From Citrobacter gillenii (GTDB taxonomy: Bacteria; Pseudomonadota; Gammaproteobacteria; Enterobacterales; Enterobacteriaceae): 64,000 bases of DNA. The notes beneath the pieces are model-generated. The model had not been told where the DNA came from. It saw nothing but the letters and a program-made list of their open reading frames with translations, and ran no database searches. This document shows positions 20,121 through 29,882 of this stretch, in pieces (positions within the stretch are counted from its first letter, which is position 1; each line of letters begins with the position of its first letter). A program made the position numbers and the translations under genes. The stretch is from the NCBI RefSeq assembly GCF_013337685.1, contig NZ_SUQN01000002.1:372001-436000 (forward strand), in the 5' to 3' direction.

Positions 20121-21026
20121 TCATTCGCTCGCGGGTATAATTCTTTTTATATATTCAGCAAAGCCGCTGTTGTTAAGTGAGACGCGATTATACATCAGAA
20201 AAAGTTGGGCTGACGGTATCTTTATACCAATATCTATTTCTTTTAGATTGAAAATAGGTGCGTAGTGCTCGAAAATGACTCTGGGAATAATACCAACGAT
20301 ATCAGTACTGGCAATGACGTTGGTAATTGAAATAAGAGAGTCGCTGCTAAACCCTATATTACGATTGGCCATAAATTCGTTAGTTTTTGACTGGTACTCT
20401 TTCATACCCAGTTCTTCAGAGAGAAGAGAGGTAAACTGTTCTTCCAGTACTTGTTTAAGTGTGCTTGAAGCATTTATTCTGGGGTGGTTGCTACTGCAAA
20501 CCAATACACCTTCGATGGTTTTGAACGGGGCGCAGATAATGGAACGATTGCGCACGGGTACAATAGTAGCGACCAGATCTGCTTTGCGATAAGCCAATAT
20601 GTTTTCAGCCGTTTCTGCTGACATTAATATATCATGATGTTCAATTTCGACATCGGCATCCTCTCTCAGATAATGAATTAACTCTTTTATATTAAAACCG
20701 GTAACAAGTTGTGGGCAGTAAATGACAAACTTCTTTTTCAGGCTGGAGCTATGCATGATATTTATCGTTTGCTCCAGATTGTTAAGATTTTGCTCAAGAT
20801 GATGGTGCAGGTTAATGCCTGTCACCGTAGGCGTGATCCCTTTACCAGACCGAATAAATAGAGGGTCATTAAACTGTGTGCGTAGTCTTTGCAACGACTG
20901 ACTTACGGCGGATGGCGTGATATACAGCGTTTCGGCGGCCTTACTGATACTCAAATGTTGATAAATACACTCAAAAATAACCAATAGGTTGAGATCGAAT
21001 TTTTTAAGGTCATAGAGGTTAGCCAT
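20121..21026 (-). CDS. ybdO: LysR-family transcription regulator YbdO
   Basis: 301-residue LysR-type regulator of the LeuO-like subgroup. N-terminal winged HTH (FDLNLLVIFECIYQHLSISKAAE; TPSAVSQSLQRLR) at about 10-65, then an effector-binding domain. Base composition is clearly more AT-rich than in flanking genes, and the gene is bordered by AT-rich gaps of 165 and 204 bp, so H-NS silencing is plausible (inference). It lies upstream of ybdN on the same strand but is separated by 165 bp. Ligand and targets cannot be read from the sequence. Confidence 0.88.
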   Translation of the reverse strand: MANLYDLKKFDLNLLVIFECIYQHLSISKAAETLYITPSAVSQSLQRLRTQFNDPLFIRSGKGITPTVTGINLHHHLEQNLNNLEQTINIMHSSSLKKKFVIYCPQLVTGFNIKELIHYLREDADVEIEHHDILMSAETAENILAYRKADLVATIVPVRNRSIICAPFKTIEGVLVCSSNHPRINASSTLKQVLEEQFTSLLSEELGMKEYQSKTNEFMANRNIGFSSDSLISITNVIASTDIVGIIPRVIFEHYAPIFNLKEIDIGIKIPSAQLFLMYNRVSLNNSGFAEYIKRIIPASE

Positions 21027-21183
21027 ATGTATATTCTCATTGTTATTTTATGTGGAAATATTTCATTTTTATATATTTGAATTGCAAGTTATTTCTTTTA
21101 AGAATCTTTTATACGCTTAATGAATAGTTAACTTAAACTAAAGTATCACAGTCAGTATTAATTTGACGAGTAGAAAATGCATC

Positions 21184-21220
21184 ATGAGTGATTGAAATGA
21201 GAATGATAACAATCACTCAT
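21184..21220. terminator. Stem-loop downstream of dsbG
   Basis: ATGAGTGATTG (21184-21194) and CAATCACTCAT (21210-21220) form a perfect 11-bp stem with a 15-base loop, just past the dsbG stop on the minus strand. There is no T-tract, so termination is uncertain. Confidence 0.4.
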
Positions 21221-21230
21221 AATATTAGTT

Positions 21231-21977
21231 TTAGTTATTACCCATTATAATGTCCAGTTTTTCTTTATCCGGCAGCCCGACGGCCTGTTGTAATGTGTTG
21301 TCTTTGCTCATGTAGTAGATTGCCGGCGTGACGTTAGCGCCCAAGTCATCCATCAATTTTTGGTTGATATTCAATACCTTCAGCTGCTCGGAAGGGGGCG
21401 TCTCTGGCATTTTCAGCGTGAGTTTACCGCCAGAGGCCTCATAGTCATGCCATGTTTTAGCCGGATCTTTGCTGGCCAGAATTGCTGCGGCGGTTGCCGG
21501 ACTCTCGGGCTTGATTACGCCGACCAACAATGTCCGGAGTTGTACTTTTCCTGAATCAACCCATGGACGTGCCTGTTGCCAAAATTGTTTGCAATATGGG
21601 CAGAAGGGATCGGCGAAAACATAGACAATAACCGGCGCGTCTTTTTTCCCGTCCAGAATCCACGACGCTTTTTCCATGCGCTGCCACATTTCACGGCCTG
21701 CAGGTGCATAGATTTCTTTTTCTATCAATGTATTACTGAGGTTTTCGCCTTTTTCATTATACATGTAGCCGGAAATGGCGTGTTTCCCGTCAGGCGTGAC
21801 ATAGATAGTCACTCCCATATCCTGGTATTTTCCCAGGTAACCTTTCATTCCACCTGGCGCGTCAAACGGCTTGAGGATGGTAATGCCCTGTTTTTCGATG
21901 GCTTTTACCGGGGCAGGGAGTTCTTCGGCGTGCACGACGGCAGGGAGCAAAGCGAAGAGTAATGTACGTTTAAACAT
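21231..21977 (-). CDS. dsbG: Periplasmic thiol:disulfide interchange protein DsbG
   Basis: 248-residue thioredoxin-fold protein with signal peptide [17 protein letters not shown]. The N-terminal dimerisation domain is followed by active site CPYC in [13 protein letters not shown] near 123-132, and cis-Pro region [10 protein letters not shown] near 218. DsbG protects single periplasmic cysteines from over-oxidation and is kept reduced by DsbD. It diverges from ahpC across a 371-bp gap containing an OxyR-like half-site pair, fitting the OxyR regulation known for dsbG in E. coli. Confidence 0.95.
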   Translation of the reverse strand: MFKRTLLFALLPAVVHAEELPAPVKAIEKQGITILKPFDAPGGMKGYLGKYQDMGVTIYVTPDGKHAISGYMYNEKGENLSNTLIEKEIYAPAGREMWQRMEKASWILDGKKDAPVIVYVFADPFCPYCKQFWQQARPWVDSGKVQLRTLLVGVIKPESPATAAAILASKDPAKTWHDYEASGGKLTLKMPETPPSEQLKVLNINQKLMDDLGANVTPAIYYMSKDNTLQQAVGLPDKEKLDIIMGNN

Positions 21978-22348
21978 TGATTTTCCTTATAAAATCAAAA
22001 GGAAAGGGGGCTGAATTGCAAAACCTATCACAGCCATAGGTAAGACCGACGGTCTGTCGATTGCCCTTTCTTGAGTGGGGTGATGTAATCCCAATCGCTG
22101 TTACAACCTTTGTTAAGGTAATGTAGAGCGCAACACTTAGCCAGTCCGCTGGCACTGAAGTTATCTGCGGGTAACTCGGGTAATGGGCTCCCTGCAAAGG
22201 GGGCCTTTTTACTTTTTGCTACGGTTTCACAACATTTTGTTGAGTCGGTTGTTAGTTAACGCTTATTGATTTGATAAAGGAAACGCATTAGCCCTGATGA
22301 AAGATTTTCGTTAACTTATCCCTCAACGAAAACACGGAGGAAGTACAG
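21978..22348. other. dsbG-ahpC divergent control region
   Basis: No coding gene seen in these 371 bases. The region should hold promoters for dsbG (minus) and ahpC (plus), both OxyR targets in E. coli. A spaced CTAT-N7-ATAG lies at 22025-22039. GGAGGAAG just before ahpC is its ribosome-binding site. Confidence 0.6.
22025..22039. promoter_or_regulatory. Candidate OxyR half-site pair
   Basis: CTAT-N7-ATAG matches the central part of the OxyR pattern ATAG-N7-CTAT-N7-ATAG-N7-CTAT; the outer quarter-sites are poor. It lies 48 bp upstream of dsbG. Confidence 0.4.
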
Positions 22349-22912
22349 ATGTCTTTGATTAATACCAAAATTAAACCTTTCAAAAACCAGGCGTTCAAAA
22401 ACGGTGAGTTCATCGAAGTTACCGAGAAAGATATCGAAGGTCGTTGGAGTGTTTTCTTCTTCTACCCGGCTGATTTTACGTTCGTATGCCCGACTGAACT
22501 GGGCGACGTGGCAGACCATTACGAAGAACTGCAGAAGCTGGGCGTAGACGTTTACTCTGTATCTACCGATACCCACTTTACGCATAAAGCCTGGCACAGC
22601 AGCTCTGACACCATCGCTAAAATCAAATACGCGATGATCGGTGACCCGACTGGCGCCCTGACCCGTAACTTCGACAACATGCGTGAAGATGAAGGTCTGG
22701 CTGACCGCGCAACGTTCGTTGTTGACCCGCAGGGTATCATCCAGGCGATCGAAGTTACCGCTGAAGGTATCGGCCGCGATGCGTCTGACCTGCTGCGTAA
22801 AATTAAAGCCGCGCAGTATGTCGCTTCTCACCCTGGCGAAGTGTGCCCGGCGAAGTGGAAAGAGGGTGAAGCTACATTAGCGCCGTCCCTGGACCTGGTC
22901 GGTAAAATCTAA
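22349..22912 (+). CDS. ahpC: Alkyl hydroperoxide reductase peroxidase subunit AhpC
   Basis: 187-residue 2-Cys peroxiredoxin that reduces H2O2 and organic peroxides in the cytoplasm. Peroxidatic Cys in [12 protein letters not shown] near 47, resolving Cys in [11 protein letters not shown] near 166. Strong ribosome-binding site GGAGG. Codon use is that of a highly expressed gene. It is followed by an ERIC element and a terminator before ahpF, so ahpC may be transcribed in excess over ahpF. Confidence 0.98.
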   Translation: MSLINTKIKPFKNQAFKNGEFIEVTEKDIEGRWSVFFFYPADFTFVCPTELGDVADHYEELQKLGVDVYSVSTDTHFTHKAWHSSSDTIAKIKYAMIGDPTGALTRNFDNMREDEGLADRATFVVDPQGIIQAIEVTAEGIGRDASDLLRKIKAAQYVASHPGEVCPAKWKEGEATLAPSLDLVGKI

Positions 22913-23038
22913 ATTTCCGTCGTCTTTCACGTCATAGCCGTGATGGCGTCGCCTGCTCACCCCGGTCACTTACTTCTGTAAGCTCCCGGGGATTCTCAGG
23001 CTAGCCGCCTTGCTCTGACGCGAAATACTTAGGAAATT
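22912..23038. repeat. ERIC element in the ahpC-ahpF gap
   Basis: Ends AATTTCC and GGAAATT are inverted repeats exactly 127 bp apart, the canonical ERIC length. The core GCTCACCCCGGTCACTTAC and GTAAGCTCCCGGGGATTC is the ERIC signature. It begins at the last base of the ahpC stop codon. Confidence 0.92.
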
Positions 23039-23047
23039 ACGTCAGTC

Positions 23048-23073
23048 ATGGGCGCAGGCGCGCCCATTTTATT
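23048..23073 (+). terminator. Intrinsic terminator between ahpC and ahpF
   Basis: ATGGGCGC (23048-23055) pairs perfectly with GCGCCCAT (23060-23067) around a 4-base loop and is followed by TTTATT. It probably causes partial termination after ahpC. Confidence 0.7.
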
Positions 23074-23153
23074 CCAGCATCATGACGCAAGTTGCATTGA
23101 TGCAGTCCCGTGAAATCGGCTTGCATGATGATGTTTTCAGAGAGGGAAGAACA

Positions 23154-24719
23154 ATGCTCGACACAAATATGAAAACCCAGCTCAGGGCTTACCTTGAGAA
23201 ACTGACCAAACCTGTTGAGCTGATTGCTACGCTGGATGACAGCGCTAAATCGGCAGAAATCAAGGAACTGCTAACTGAAATTGCTGAACTGTCAGAGAAA
23301 GTAACCTTTAAAGAAGACAACACGCTGGCAGTACGTAAGCCATCGTTTCTGATTACTAATCCAGGTTCTCACCAGGGACCGCGTTTTGCCGGTTCTCCAC
23401 TGGGCCACGAGTTTACGTCTCTGGTTTTGGCGCTGCTGTGGACCGGTGGTCATCCGTCAAAAGAAGCGCAGTCTCTGCTGGAGCAGATCCGCGATCTCGA
23501 TGGCGATTTTGAGTTTGAAACCTATTATTCACTGTCCTGCCACAACTGTCCTGACGTGGTGCAGGCGCTGAACCTGATGTCGGTGCTGAACCCGCGTATC
23601 AAGCATACGGCGATTGATGGCGGTACTTTCCAGAATGAGGTTACCGATCGCAACGTGATGGGTGTTCCGGCCGTGTATATGAACGGCAAAGAGTTTGGTC
23701 AGGGGCGTATGACGCTGACGGAAATCGTCGCCAAAGTCGATACCGGTGCTGAGAAGCGCGCGGCAGAAGAGCTGAATAAACGTGATGCCTATGATGTGCT
23801 GATCGTCGGTTCGGGTCCTGCAGGGGCGGCGGCGGCAGTGTATTCCGCACGTAAAGGTATTCGTACCGGCTTGATGGGTGAACGCTTTGGCGGTCAGGTG
23901 CTGGATACCGTTGATATCGAAAACTATATCTCGGTGCCGAAAACCGAAGGTCAAAAACTGGCAGGCGCGCTGAAAGCACATGTTGATGACTATGATGTTG
24001 ATGTGATTGATAGCCAGAGCGCCAGCAAGTTGGTTCCTGCTGCGCAGGAAGGCGGCTTGCACCAGATTGAAACGGCCTCCGGCGCGGTGCTAAAAGCACG
24101 CAGCATTATTATTGCCACCGGTGCCAAATGGCGCAACATGAACGTACCGGGCGAAGATAAGTATCGGACCAAAGGCGTAACCTATTGCCCGCACTGTGAT
24201 GGCCCACTGTTTAAAGGCAAACGCGTGGCGGTGATTGGCGGCGGTAACTCGGGCGTTGAAGCGGCTATCGATCTGGCCGGTATAGTTGAACATGTGACGC
24301 TGATTGAGTTTGCGCCGGAAATGAAGGCTGATCAGGTTCTGCAAAATAAAGTGCGTAGCCTGAAAAACGTCGACATTATTCTGAATGCGCAAACTACTGA
24401 AGTGAAGGGTGACGGTAGCAAGGTGACCGGTCTGGAATACCGCGATCGCGTCAGCGGCGACGTCCACAATGTGGAACTGGCGGGTATTTTTGTGCAGATT
24501 GGCCTGCTGCCAAACACCAACTGGCTGGAAGGCGCCGTTGAGCGTAATCGCATGGGCGAAATCATTATTGATGCCAAATGTGAAACCAGCGTGAAAGGGG
24601 TTTTCGCTGCGGGTGACTGCACCACCGTGCCGTACAAACAGATAATCATAGCTACCGGCGAAGGTGCAAAAGCATCACTGAGCGCCTTTGATTACCTGAT
24701 TCGCTCCACCGTACAATAA
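23154..24719 (+). CDS. ahpF: Alkyl hydroperoxide reductase flavoprotein subunit AhpF
   Basis: 521-residue FAD/NADH disulfide reductase that recharges AhpC. The N-terminal tandem thioredoxin-fold domain carries CHNC near 129-132. It is followed by the thioredoxin-reductase-like part with FAD motif [10 protein letters not shown] near 219, redox pair CPHC near 345-348, NAD motif [10 protein letters not shown] near 360 and FAAGDCT near 478. The frame is open 72 bases upstream, but ATG 23154 follows AGAGGGAAG and gives the family length. In operon with ahpC, with ERIC and terminator between. Confidence 0.97.
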   Translation: MLDTNMKTQLRAYLEKLTKPVELIATLDDSAKSAEIKELLTEIAELSEKVTFKEDNTLAVRKPSFLITNPGSHQGPRFAGSPLGHEFTSLVLALLWTGGHPSKEAQSLLEQIRDLDGDFEFETYYSLSCHNCPDVVQALNLMSVLNPRIKHTAIDGGTFQNEVTDRNVMGVPAVYMNGKEFGQGRMTLTEIVAKVDTGAEKRAAEELNKRDAYDVLIVGSGPAGAAAAVYSARKGIRTGLMGERFGGQVLDTVDIENYISVPKTEGQKLAGALKAHVDDYDVDVIDSQSASKLVPAAQEGGLHQIETASGAVLKARSIIIATGAKWRNMNVPGEDKYRTKGVTYCPHCDGPLFKGKRVAVIGGGNSGVEAAIDLAGIVEHVTLIEFAPEMKADQVLQNKVRSLKNVDIILNAQTTEVKGDGSKVTGLEYRDRVSGDVHNVELAGIFVQIGLLPNTNWLEGAVERNRMGEIIIDAKCETSVKGVFAAGDCTTVPYKQIIIATGEGAKASLSAFDYLIRSTVQ

Positions 24720-24820
24720 GAAAGAAAGTAAGACTCACCTGCAAAAGAAGGAAAATGCCTGAGGTCGCAAACGCGTTTCAGGCTTACCGATTCGATGAAA
24801 TAACATCGATGCGGAATAAA

Positions 24821-24852
24821 AAGGGGCTACCGAAAGGTAGCCCCTTTTTTTA
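24821..24852. terminator. Bidirectional terminator between ahpF and uspG
   Basis: AAGGGGCTACC and GGTAGCCCCTT form an 11-bp stem around GAAA, followed by a run of T on the plus strand and preceded by A on the left. It should end ahpF and, on the minus strand, uspG. Confidence 0.9.
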
Positions 24853-25278
24853 ACGAACGACCAGCACCGGCAGGGTGGCGTGGCGGACTACGCTGGAGGC
24901 GTTAGAACCCAGCAGATGGGTGCTGATTGATGGGTTGCGCGATCCAATGACCACCACATCGGCGTTCAGCTCTTCGCCCAACTCGTTGACTACATCACGT
25001 ACGCTACCAAAGCGAACGTGCTGTTTGATGCGAGAAGGATCAATACTGAAGTGACCGACCATCGTTTGCAGGCGGGTTTCCGCTTCGTGCTGCAGATGTT
25101 CCTCAAAACGGCGAACGTCAGCAGCAAAACGATGCAGGCTCAGGCTGGCGGAGCCAGGAAGCACATGCAGAAGATGGATAATCCCATTTTCCTGTGCCAG
25201 AAATTCTGCATGGCGAACAGCCTTGTCGCTCAGTTCCATTTCGAATACATCAACAGGCATTATGATTGTGTTGTACAT
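24850..25278 (-). CDS. uspG: Universal stress protein UspG
   Basis: 142-residue universal stress protein (UspA fold, ATP-binding subgroup). [19 protein letters not shown] near the start, [11 protein letters not shown]-like [24 protein letters not shown] near 108-130 is the nucleotide-binding glycine/serine stretch. The frame is open 66 bases upstream, but ATG 25278 preceded by AGGAG (seen as CTCCT on the plus strand) gives the family length. It ends in the shared terminator with ahpF. The next gene on this strand, rnk, lies 198 bp upstream. Confidence 0.93.
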   Translation of the reverse strand: MYNTIIMPVDVFEMELSDKAVRHAEFLAQENGIIHLLHVLPGSASLSLHRFAADVRRFEEHLQHEAETRLQTMVGHFSIDPSRIKQHVRFGSVRDVVNELGEELNADVVVIGSRNPSISTHLLGSNASSVVRHATLPVLVVR

Positions 25279-25423
25279 AAACATTCTCCTTGTCATTACA
25301 TGAACACATAACAGCATAGTATTAAAAATGATTCTGTCAGTCACGACACAGATTTATGTTTTGCGAGCAGGAAAGGGAAAGCAGCAATAATGTCAATGAG
25401 GGGCGGGGATATCATCGGAAAGA

Positions 25424-25439
25424 GGATGCGTAAGCATCC
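25424..25439 (-). terminator. Small hairpin downstream of rnk
   Basis: GGATGC and GCATCC around GTAA, 38 bp after the rnk stop on the minus strand and followed there by TCTTTCC. A weak terminator candidate. Confidence 0.45.
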
Positions 25440-25476
25440 CCTGTAAGATAAAGCGAGTAGCTTTGCTATAACAGAG

Positions 25477-25887
25477 TTAGCGCAGGTAGTCGCCCGCAGC
25501 TTCAGGCTGGTACTCAAGTTCGATGACTTCGAGATGGGTTGATGTACCACCTGGCAGTTCCCAGTGGATCGTGTCGCCAACGCGCAGACCCAGCAGGGCA
25601 GCACCTACCGGGGCCATCACCGACAGTTGAGTACTGCTGTCGGTCATCGTGGCCGGATACACCAGGGTACGCACTCGGACTTCACCATCGCTCAGATTGC
25701 GGAATTTCACGCGGCTGTTCATGGTGACGACATCGTGCGGCATGGTTTCTGGAGAACACATTTGGGCGCGATCCAGCTCGGCGTTTAAGGCGTCAGCAAT
25801 CGGTAAACCCGCAAACGCAGGTTGCTCCAACAGGCGGTCAATGCGCTCAGCATCGAGGTCGTTAATGATGATAGTTGGTCTGGACAT
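25477..25887 (-). CDS. rnk: Regulator of nucleoside diphosphate kinase Rnk
   Basis: 136-residue GreA/GreB-C-terminal-like protein that binds RNA polymerase. N-terminal short coiled coil (about 1-45), then an FKBP-like domain ([46 protein letters not shown]). Lacks the long coiled coil of GreA. The E. coli protein affects Ndk level and NTP balance. Start ATG 25887, length as in E. coli. The gene between uspG and rnk in E. coli K-12 (ybdR) is absent here. Confidence 0.95.
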   Translation of the reverse strand: MSRPTIIINDLDAERIDRLLEQPAFAGLPIADALNAELDRAQMCSPETMPHDVVTMNSRVKFRNLSDGEVRVRTLVYPATMTDSSTQLSVMAPVGAALLGLRVGDTIHWELPGGTSTHLEVIELEYQPEAAGDYLR

Positions 25888-25941
25888 TTATTACTCCATG
25901 TCGTCGATACTGCGGGTGCGCAGGTAAATAATCCCAAAAGA

Positions 25942-25970
25942 AAACCCTCACCGTCAGGCGGCAAGGGTTT
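25942..25970 (-). terminator. Terminator downstream of rna
   Basis: On the minus strand AAACCCT pairs with AGGGTTT, with an inner GC stem, followed by TTTTCTTTT. It sits between rna and rnk and should end rna. Confidence 0.75.
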
Positions 25971-26033
25971 AGCTTTTATGATGATACTGAGACTTACCCC
26001 AGGTTTGAAGTGATTTAGTTCACATTCAGGCGA

Positions 26034-26840
26034 TCAATAACCGACTTTGTCGAGGATAAACTGCTTGCCGCAGTTTCCAGGATGCGCTTGCGGCAGGAAC
26101 GATGCTGCGGAAAGCGGGGCATTAATGGTGGCTGCCTTGAGCGTAAACTGGATTTCAGTCAGGTAGGCCGGATTACCGTGACAGCTTAACTTCACTGCCT
26201 TCACGCTTTCTTTACCCCAGGTTTTCGCGACGGCGGCGTCAAATGCGTTGCGGCTGACGGTTTGTCCGTAATTGTCGGCAATAAATTTGCCGAGTTCGGT
26301 ATTTTTTATCTCGCTATTCATTCGCACCATAGTGCCAAAGTACGCGTCCGGATCGAAACCAAAACAGGCGCCGTGTTTGGCATATTCGTAACGTTCGAGA
26401 CACGATGTTCCGCCAGCGCCGGGCATCACAGCGCTCAGTTTTGCGGCGCTTTCCAGCGAAAGCCCCGTTTCTGGCGCGGCGCATTTGCGACTGGCACGAG
26501 CCTCCGGCAGGTTTGGTATAGGGCGCGTGGCGCAGCCAAAGCGCATCCACCGACGATTATCTACACCGCGGGCAGCAATCGATTTTGGTAGGCCAGGCCA
26601 CAGACCGTGAACGGTCAGGAAATCAGCTTTATTTGCGGTTTCTTTTTGCAGGCGGCATTCGTCGGGTTCCTGACGATTACGTTCGTGTTGGCTCTGACAA
26701 AAACCGGTTTGCCAGGAGAGCGCCAGCACATAGCGATCAAAGTCACCGTACTGTTTTGCCTGAAGTTGTTCGGCCTGGGCCGCAGAAACCGGCAGCAGAA
26801 GTGCCGCCAGCAAAGAGCAATAACGCCATGTCGATGTCAT
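26034..26840 (-). CDS. rna: Ribonuclease I, periplasmic RNase T2 family
   Basis: 268-residue endoribonuclease with signal peptide ending at SAAQA. The two RNase T2 signatures are present: LTVHGLWPG near 75 and EYAKHGACFG near 150, with catalytic His residues in both. It degrades RNA without base specificity in the periplasm. Many cysteines fit a disulfide-rich fold. Start ATG 26840. Between citT and rnk, as in E. coli. Confidence 0.95.
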   Translation of the reverse strand: MTSTWRYCSLLAALLLPVSAAQAEQLQAKQYGDFDRYVLALSWQTGFCQSQHERNRQEPDECRLQKETANKADFLTVHGLWPGLPKSIAARGVDNRRWMRFGCATRPIPNLPEARASRKCAAPETGLSLESAAKLSAVMPGAGGTSCLERYEYAKHGACFGFDPDAYFGTMVRMNSEIKNTELGKFIADNYGQTVSRNAFDAAVAKTWGKESVKAVKLSCHGNPAYLTEIQFTLKAATINAPLSAASFLPQAHPGNCGKQFILDKVGY

Positions 26841-26890
26841 GATGAATTCGGATACTTATATAATTTCTGAATGTCATCTATTAAATCATA

Positions 26891-26920
26891 AAAAAAGCCG
26901 CTCAGGTTTAGCTGAGCGGC
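26891..26920 (-). terminator. Terminator after citT
   Basis: GCCGCTCAG and CTGAGCGGC form a 9-bp stem (26897-26905 / 26912-26920), followed on the minus strand by TTTTTT. It ends the citC-to-citT operon. Confidence 0.9.
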
Positions 26921-26963
26921 ATCATTTTCGTTACGCGTTTTTGCTAAGGACTAAGAAGTACGA

Positions 26964-28427
26964 TTAGCTCCACATTGCCAGAATCGGCCAGCCGACCAGC
27001 AGAAGCATGGCGATATAGATAACGCCGAAGATGGCGCCCAGACGCCAGTAGTCTTTGGACTTCACATAACCACAGCCGTAGATGATCACGCCAGGGCCGG
27101 TGGCATACGGTGTCAGACAACCCATGATACCGATGGACAGCACCAGCAGAATACACAGATGTTCCATTGGCACGCCCGGGATCCCTTTACCGACCGCCAG
27201 AATTACTGGCAGCATGGTCGCGGTATGCGCAGACAGGCTGGCAAACAGGTAGTGAGCAAAGTAGAACACCAGCACCAGCACGATCACGGTCGCGTTAGGC
27301 GAGAAGCCTTCCAGGTGTGAGCTCATGGTGTTAGCGAACCAGTCGATAAAACCGGAACGGGTTAAGCCGTTGGCCATTACCACCAGGGTGGCAAGGTTGA
27401 CCAGCGTGTTCCATGCGCTGTTATAGCGGGTGATGTCTTTCCACGGTACCACGTGCAGAGCCAACATCAGAGAAACCGCCAGCAGACCCACGGCGGTGGC
27501 ATCAATCAGCTTGCCGCCGAATACCCACAGACCCAGGCTCAGCAGCACCAGACCGATCAGGGTCATCTCTTTACGGGTCAGTTTACCCATGGTTTTCAGT
27601 TCGTCACCGGCCCATGCGGCAACTTCTGCACTGTGAGTGACTTCGGGTTTGTACAGAACGTAGGATAACCACGGCGCAACGATCAGCAAAATAATACCGA
27701 CTGGCAGGAAGCTGAGGAACCATTGCAGCCAGCTGATTTGAATACCGGCAATTTTGTTAACGAATTCCAGACCCAGTACGTTTGGTGCAGCGCCGGTAAC
27801 GAACATAGAGGAGCTCAGGCTGGTACTGATCACCATCATCCACATCAGATAACCGCCGATACGGCGAGCTGACGGATCGTTCGGGAATGATTTAAACAGC
27901 GGCGGCAGGTTCTTGATAACCGGGAAAACGGTACCACCGGTACGCGCGGTGTTCGACGGTGTAAATGGCGCCAGCAGGATGTCGATAATAACAATCGCAT
28001 AGCCCAGTGTCAGGGTACGTTTCCCCATGAACTTCACCAGGAACAGCGCGATACGACGACCCAGACCGGTGACTTCATAACCCAGTGCGAAGATGAACGC
28101 ACCAAACACCAACCAGACGGTGGTGCTGGAGAAGCCAGCCAGACCCCACTTCAGCGCCTGTTTGCCGGCGTGAAAGGTGGGGTCCGCCAGTTCTGTGGCA
28201 TCAAACAGCAGGTAGTTGCTGCCGATAACGCAAATTGTCACGGCGATAAAGCTGATCGCTGTTGCCGGGATAGGCTCGAGGATCATACCGACAATCATGG
28301 CCACAAACACGGCAAAGTAGTGCCAGGCCTGCGGGGGCATTCCATCAGGAACGGGGATAAGAAACATGACACCCATGACGACCAGCGGGGCCAGTAACTT
28401 CCATATACTATCTTTTGATAAAGACAT
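26964..28427 (-). CDS. citT: Citrate:succinate antiporter CitT
   Basis: 487-residue DASS-family transporter with about 12 or more hydrophobic segments. It imports citrate in exchange for succinate, letting cells ferment citrate. Family-typical stretches: TPSNTARTGGTVFPV near 155, VFGAFIFALGYEVTGLGRRI near 105, and SLSAHTATMLPVILA near 410. Last gene of the cit operon, 24 bp after citG, with the terminator downstream. Length equals E. coli CitT. Induced anaerobically by the citrate sensor pair in related species. Confidence 0.95.
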   Translation of the reverse strand: MSLSKDSIWKLLAPLVVMGVMFLIPVPDGMPPQAWHYFAVFVAMIVGMILEPIPATAISFIAVTICVIGSNYLLFDATELADPTFHAGKQALKWGLAGFSSTTVWLVFGAFIFALGYEVTGLGRRIALFLVKFMGKRTLTLGYAIVIIDILLAPFTPSNTARTGGTVFPVIKNLPPLFKSFPNDPSARRIGGYLMWMMVISTSLSSSMFVTGAAPNVLGLEFVNKIAGIQISWLQWFLSFLPVGIILLIVAPWLSYVLYKPEVTHSAEVAAWAGDELKTMGKLTRKEMTLIGLVLLSLGLWVFGGKLIDATAVGLLAVSLMLALHVVPWKDITRYNSAWNTLVNLATLVVMANGLTRSGFIDWFANTMSSHLEGFSPNATVIVLVLVFYFAHYLFASLSAHTATMLPVILAVGKGIPGVPMEHLCILLVLSIGIMGCLTPYATGPGVIIYGCGYVKSKDYWRLGAIFGVIYIAMLLLVGWPILAMWS

Positions 28428-28450
28428 GAATGATTCTCCGGAAAGGATCT

Positions 28451-29356
28451 TTAATGGTGATAATGATGAACTTGTGAAATCTGAGCTAAGAACCAGGTGA
28501 CAATCAGCAGATCGGCACAGCCTCCAGGACTGAGGTTGCGTTCAATGCACTGTTGGTCGAACTGGTGCAGGTAATTGAGATCGGCGGGGGTGCGAATTCC
28601 CCCTTGCTGCAATAATGTGGCAGATTGCTGCTGTAACCAGCGCAGACCCTCAGCGCCACCGCGGGAAGCTACGTTGGTATCGCCGTTGATTGCCATAAGC
28701 AGCAGTAAGGTATCGAGCAATGCCAGTTCAGGATCGCGACCCTGAGACAGCAATGCGCGGTAGTGCGGTAGTGCGTGGTGGATCACTAATGGATAGCCCG
28801 CTTCGGCTTCACCGCGAGCCCCGGTTAATCCCAGTTGTTGATACAGACGTTGGCCAGCCGTGAGTTGTTGATTGTTCTGGCGCAGTTCGCGCTCGGTCAG
28901 GCCGCGGCAAAAGGCTGCTGCTGTAGAGCAAATGGTTTCAGGTGTGACGGTCTGGCTGAGCTGGTGCAGGCGACCAATGGCGGCGCACAGCAATCCCAGC
29001 GAAAAGATACTGCCTTTATGGGTGTTCACCCCGGCAGTGGCGCGAAACATCTCGGCCTCGCAGGCCATCCCCACCGGACGCAGTCCTTTCAGCACATCTT
29101 CAGGTACCAGTTGCGCGCTGAAGGCCCCGTATTCGACGAAACGCGGCAGCCAGGCGTGGATCGCCTCGGCGCTGCGGTGAAAGTCATCCAGCGCCATGTC
29201 TTTGTGCGCGCCGTTGTTAATACGATCCACCAGACCGGGTTTGGGAGACAGGTTGACTTCCGTCAGCATGGCACGCCACGCGAGCGTCGCGTACGCTTCT
29301 GGTAAATCCTGAGGAAGAACGGCGGATTTAGTCGATGTTGCGGGAATCGGCATCAT
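28451..29356 (-). CDS. citG: Triphosphoribosyl-dephospho-CoA synthase CitG
   Basis: 301-residue enzyme that joins dephospho-CoA and ATP to make the precursor of the citrate-lyase prosthetic group. Motifs: [19 protein letters not shown] near 37-55, [15 protein letters not shown] near 106, [10 protein letters not shown] near 227. It overlaps citX by 29 bp. Two adjacent ATGs (29356, 29353) are possible; GGAGGA precedes both. Works with CitX to activate CitD. Confidence 0.93.
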   Translation of the reverse strand: MMPIPATSTKSAVLPQDLPEAYATLAWRAMLTEVNLSPKPGLVDRINNGAHKDMALDDFHRSAEAIHAWLPRFVEYGAFSAQLVPEDVLKGLRPVGMACEAEMFRATAGVNTHKGSIFSLGLLCAAIGRLHQLSQTVTPETICSTAAAFCRGLTERELRQNNQQLTAGQRLYQQLGLTGARGEAEAGYPLVIHHALPHYRALLSQGRDPELALLDTLLLLMAINGDTNVASRGGAEGLRWLQQQSATLLQQGGIRTPADLNYLHQFDQQCIERNLSPGGCADLLIVTWFLAQISQVHHYHH

Positions 29357-29879
29357 GCAGCAGTTCCTCCATGCGAATAAGTAACTCGGAAAGCGTGTGG
29401 GTTTTACCCCGCGCGCAGTCGGCTGCGCTTTGCTCGCACAGCAGGCAGCGGCGGGCAGGGAGCGTGAAATGACGGCGAGACAGGATTTCTCCTTCCGGAG
29501 TCAGGACATCGAGGTCCCATAACCGTCCCAGCGGGTGTGAATGCTCAAGCTCTATGGTGGCGAGCTTGAGGTCGTGTGCCGGGGCCTCTATAGACAACAG
29601 ACCTTCCGGCCCGCTGGCAGAAACCCGCGTAGATTGCTCCCTGACTATCCAGCCCGATTTTTCCGCCAGCGTGAGCAAGGCAGTGATACCGTGATTAAAA
29701 ATGCGACGAGTGAGTTCGCTGTCTTTAATCGGACCCGGTGCGACCACGGTAAAAGAGACCAGTGGCGCGCAGTGGCGGGTGAGCCAGGCATGCTGCCGTG
29801 CTTGTCTCTCATCGCGGCTGGCGAGCAGCTCGGGAATAGAAACCGCGTGGCAGGTGGCATGTTCAGGGAGCAGGTGCAT
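29328..29879 (-). CDS. citX: Apo-citrate lyase phosphoribosyl-dephospho-CoA transferase CitX
   Basis: 183-residue transferase that attaches the 2'-(5''-phosphoribosyl)-3'-dephospho-CoA group to Ser14 of CitD. Family features: REREAR-like [13 protein letters not shown] near 15-28, [13 protein letters not shown] near 117, [21 protein letters not shown] near 140 with clustered cysteines. It starts 3 bp after citF and overlaps citG, so it is inside the operon. Length matches E. coli CitX. Confidence 0.94.
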   Translation of the reverse strand: MHLLPEHATCHAVSIPELLASRDERQARQHAWLTRHCAPLVSFTVVAPGPIKDSELTRRIFNHGITALLTLAEKSGWIVREQSTRVSASGPEGLLSIEAPAHDLKLATIELEHSHPLGRLWDLDVLTPEGEILSRRHFTLPARRCLLCEQSAADCARGKTHTLSELLIRMEELLHDADSRNID

Positions 29880-29882
29880 GGC

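Noticed and set aside
21970-22197. 75-codon minus-strand frame upstream of dsbG
   Set aside because: Overlaps the dsbG start and promoter region; no ribosome-binding site or known family.
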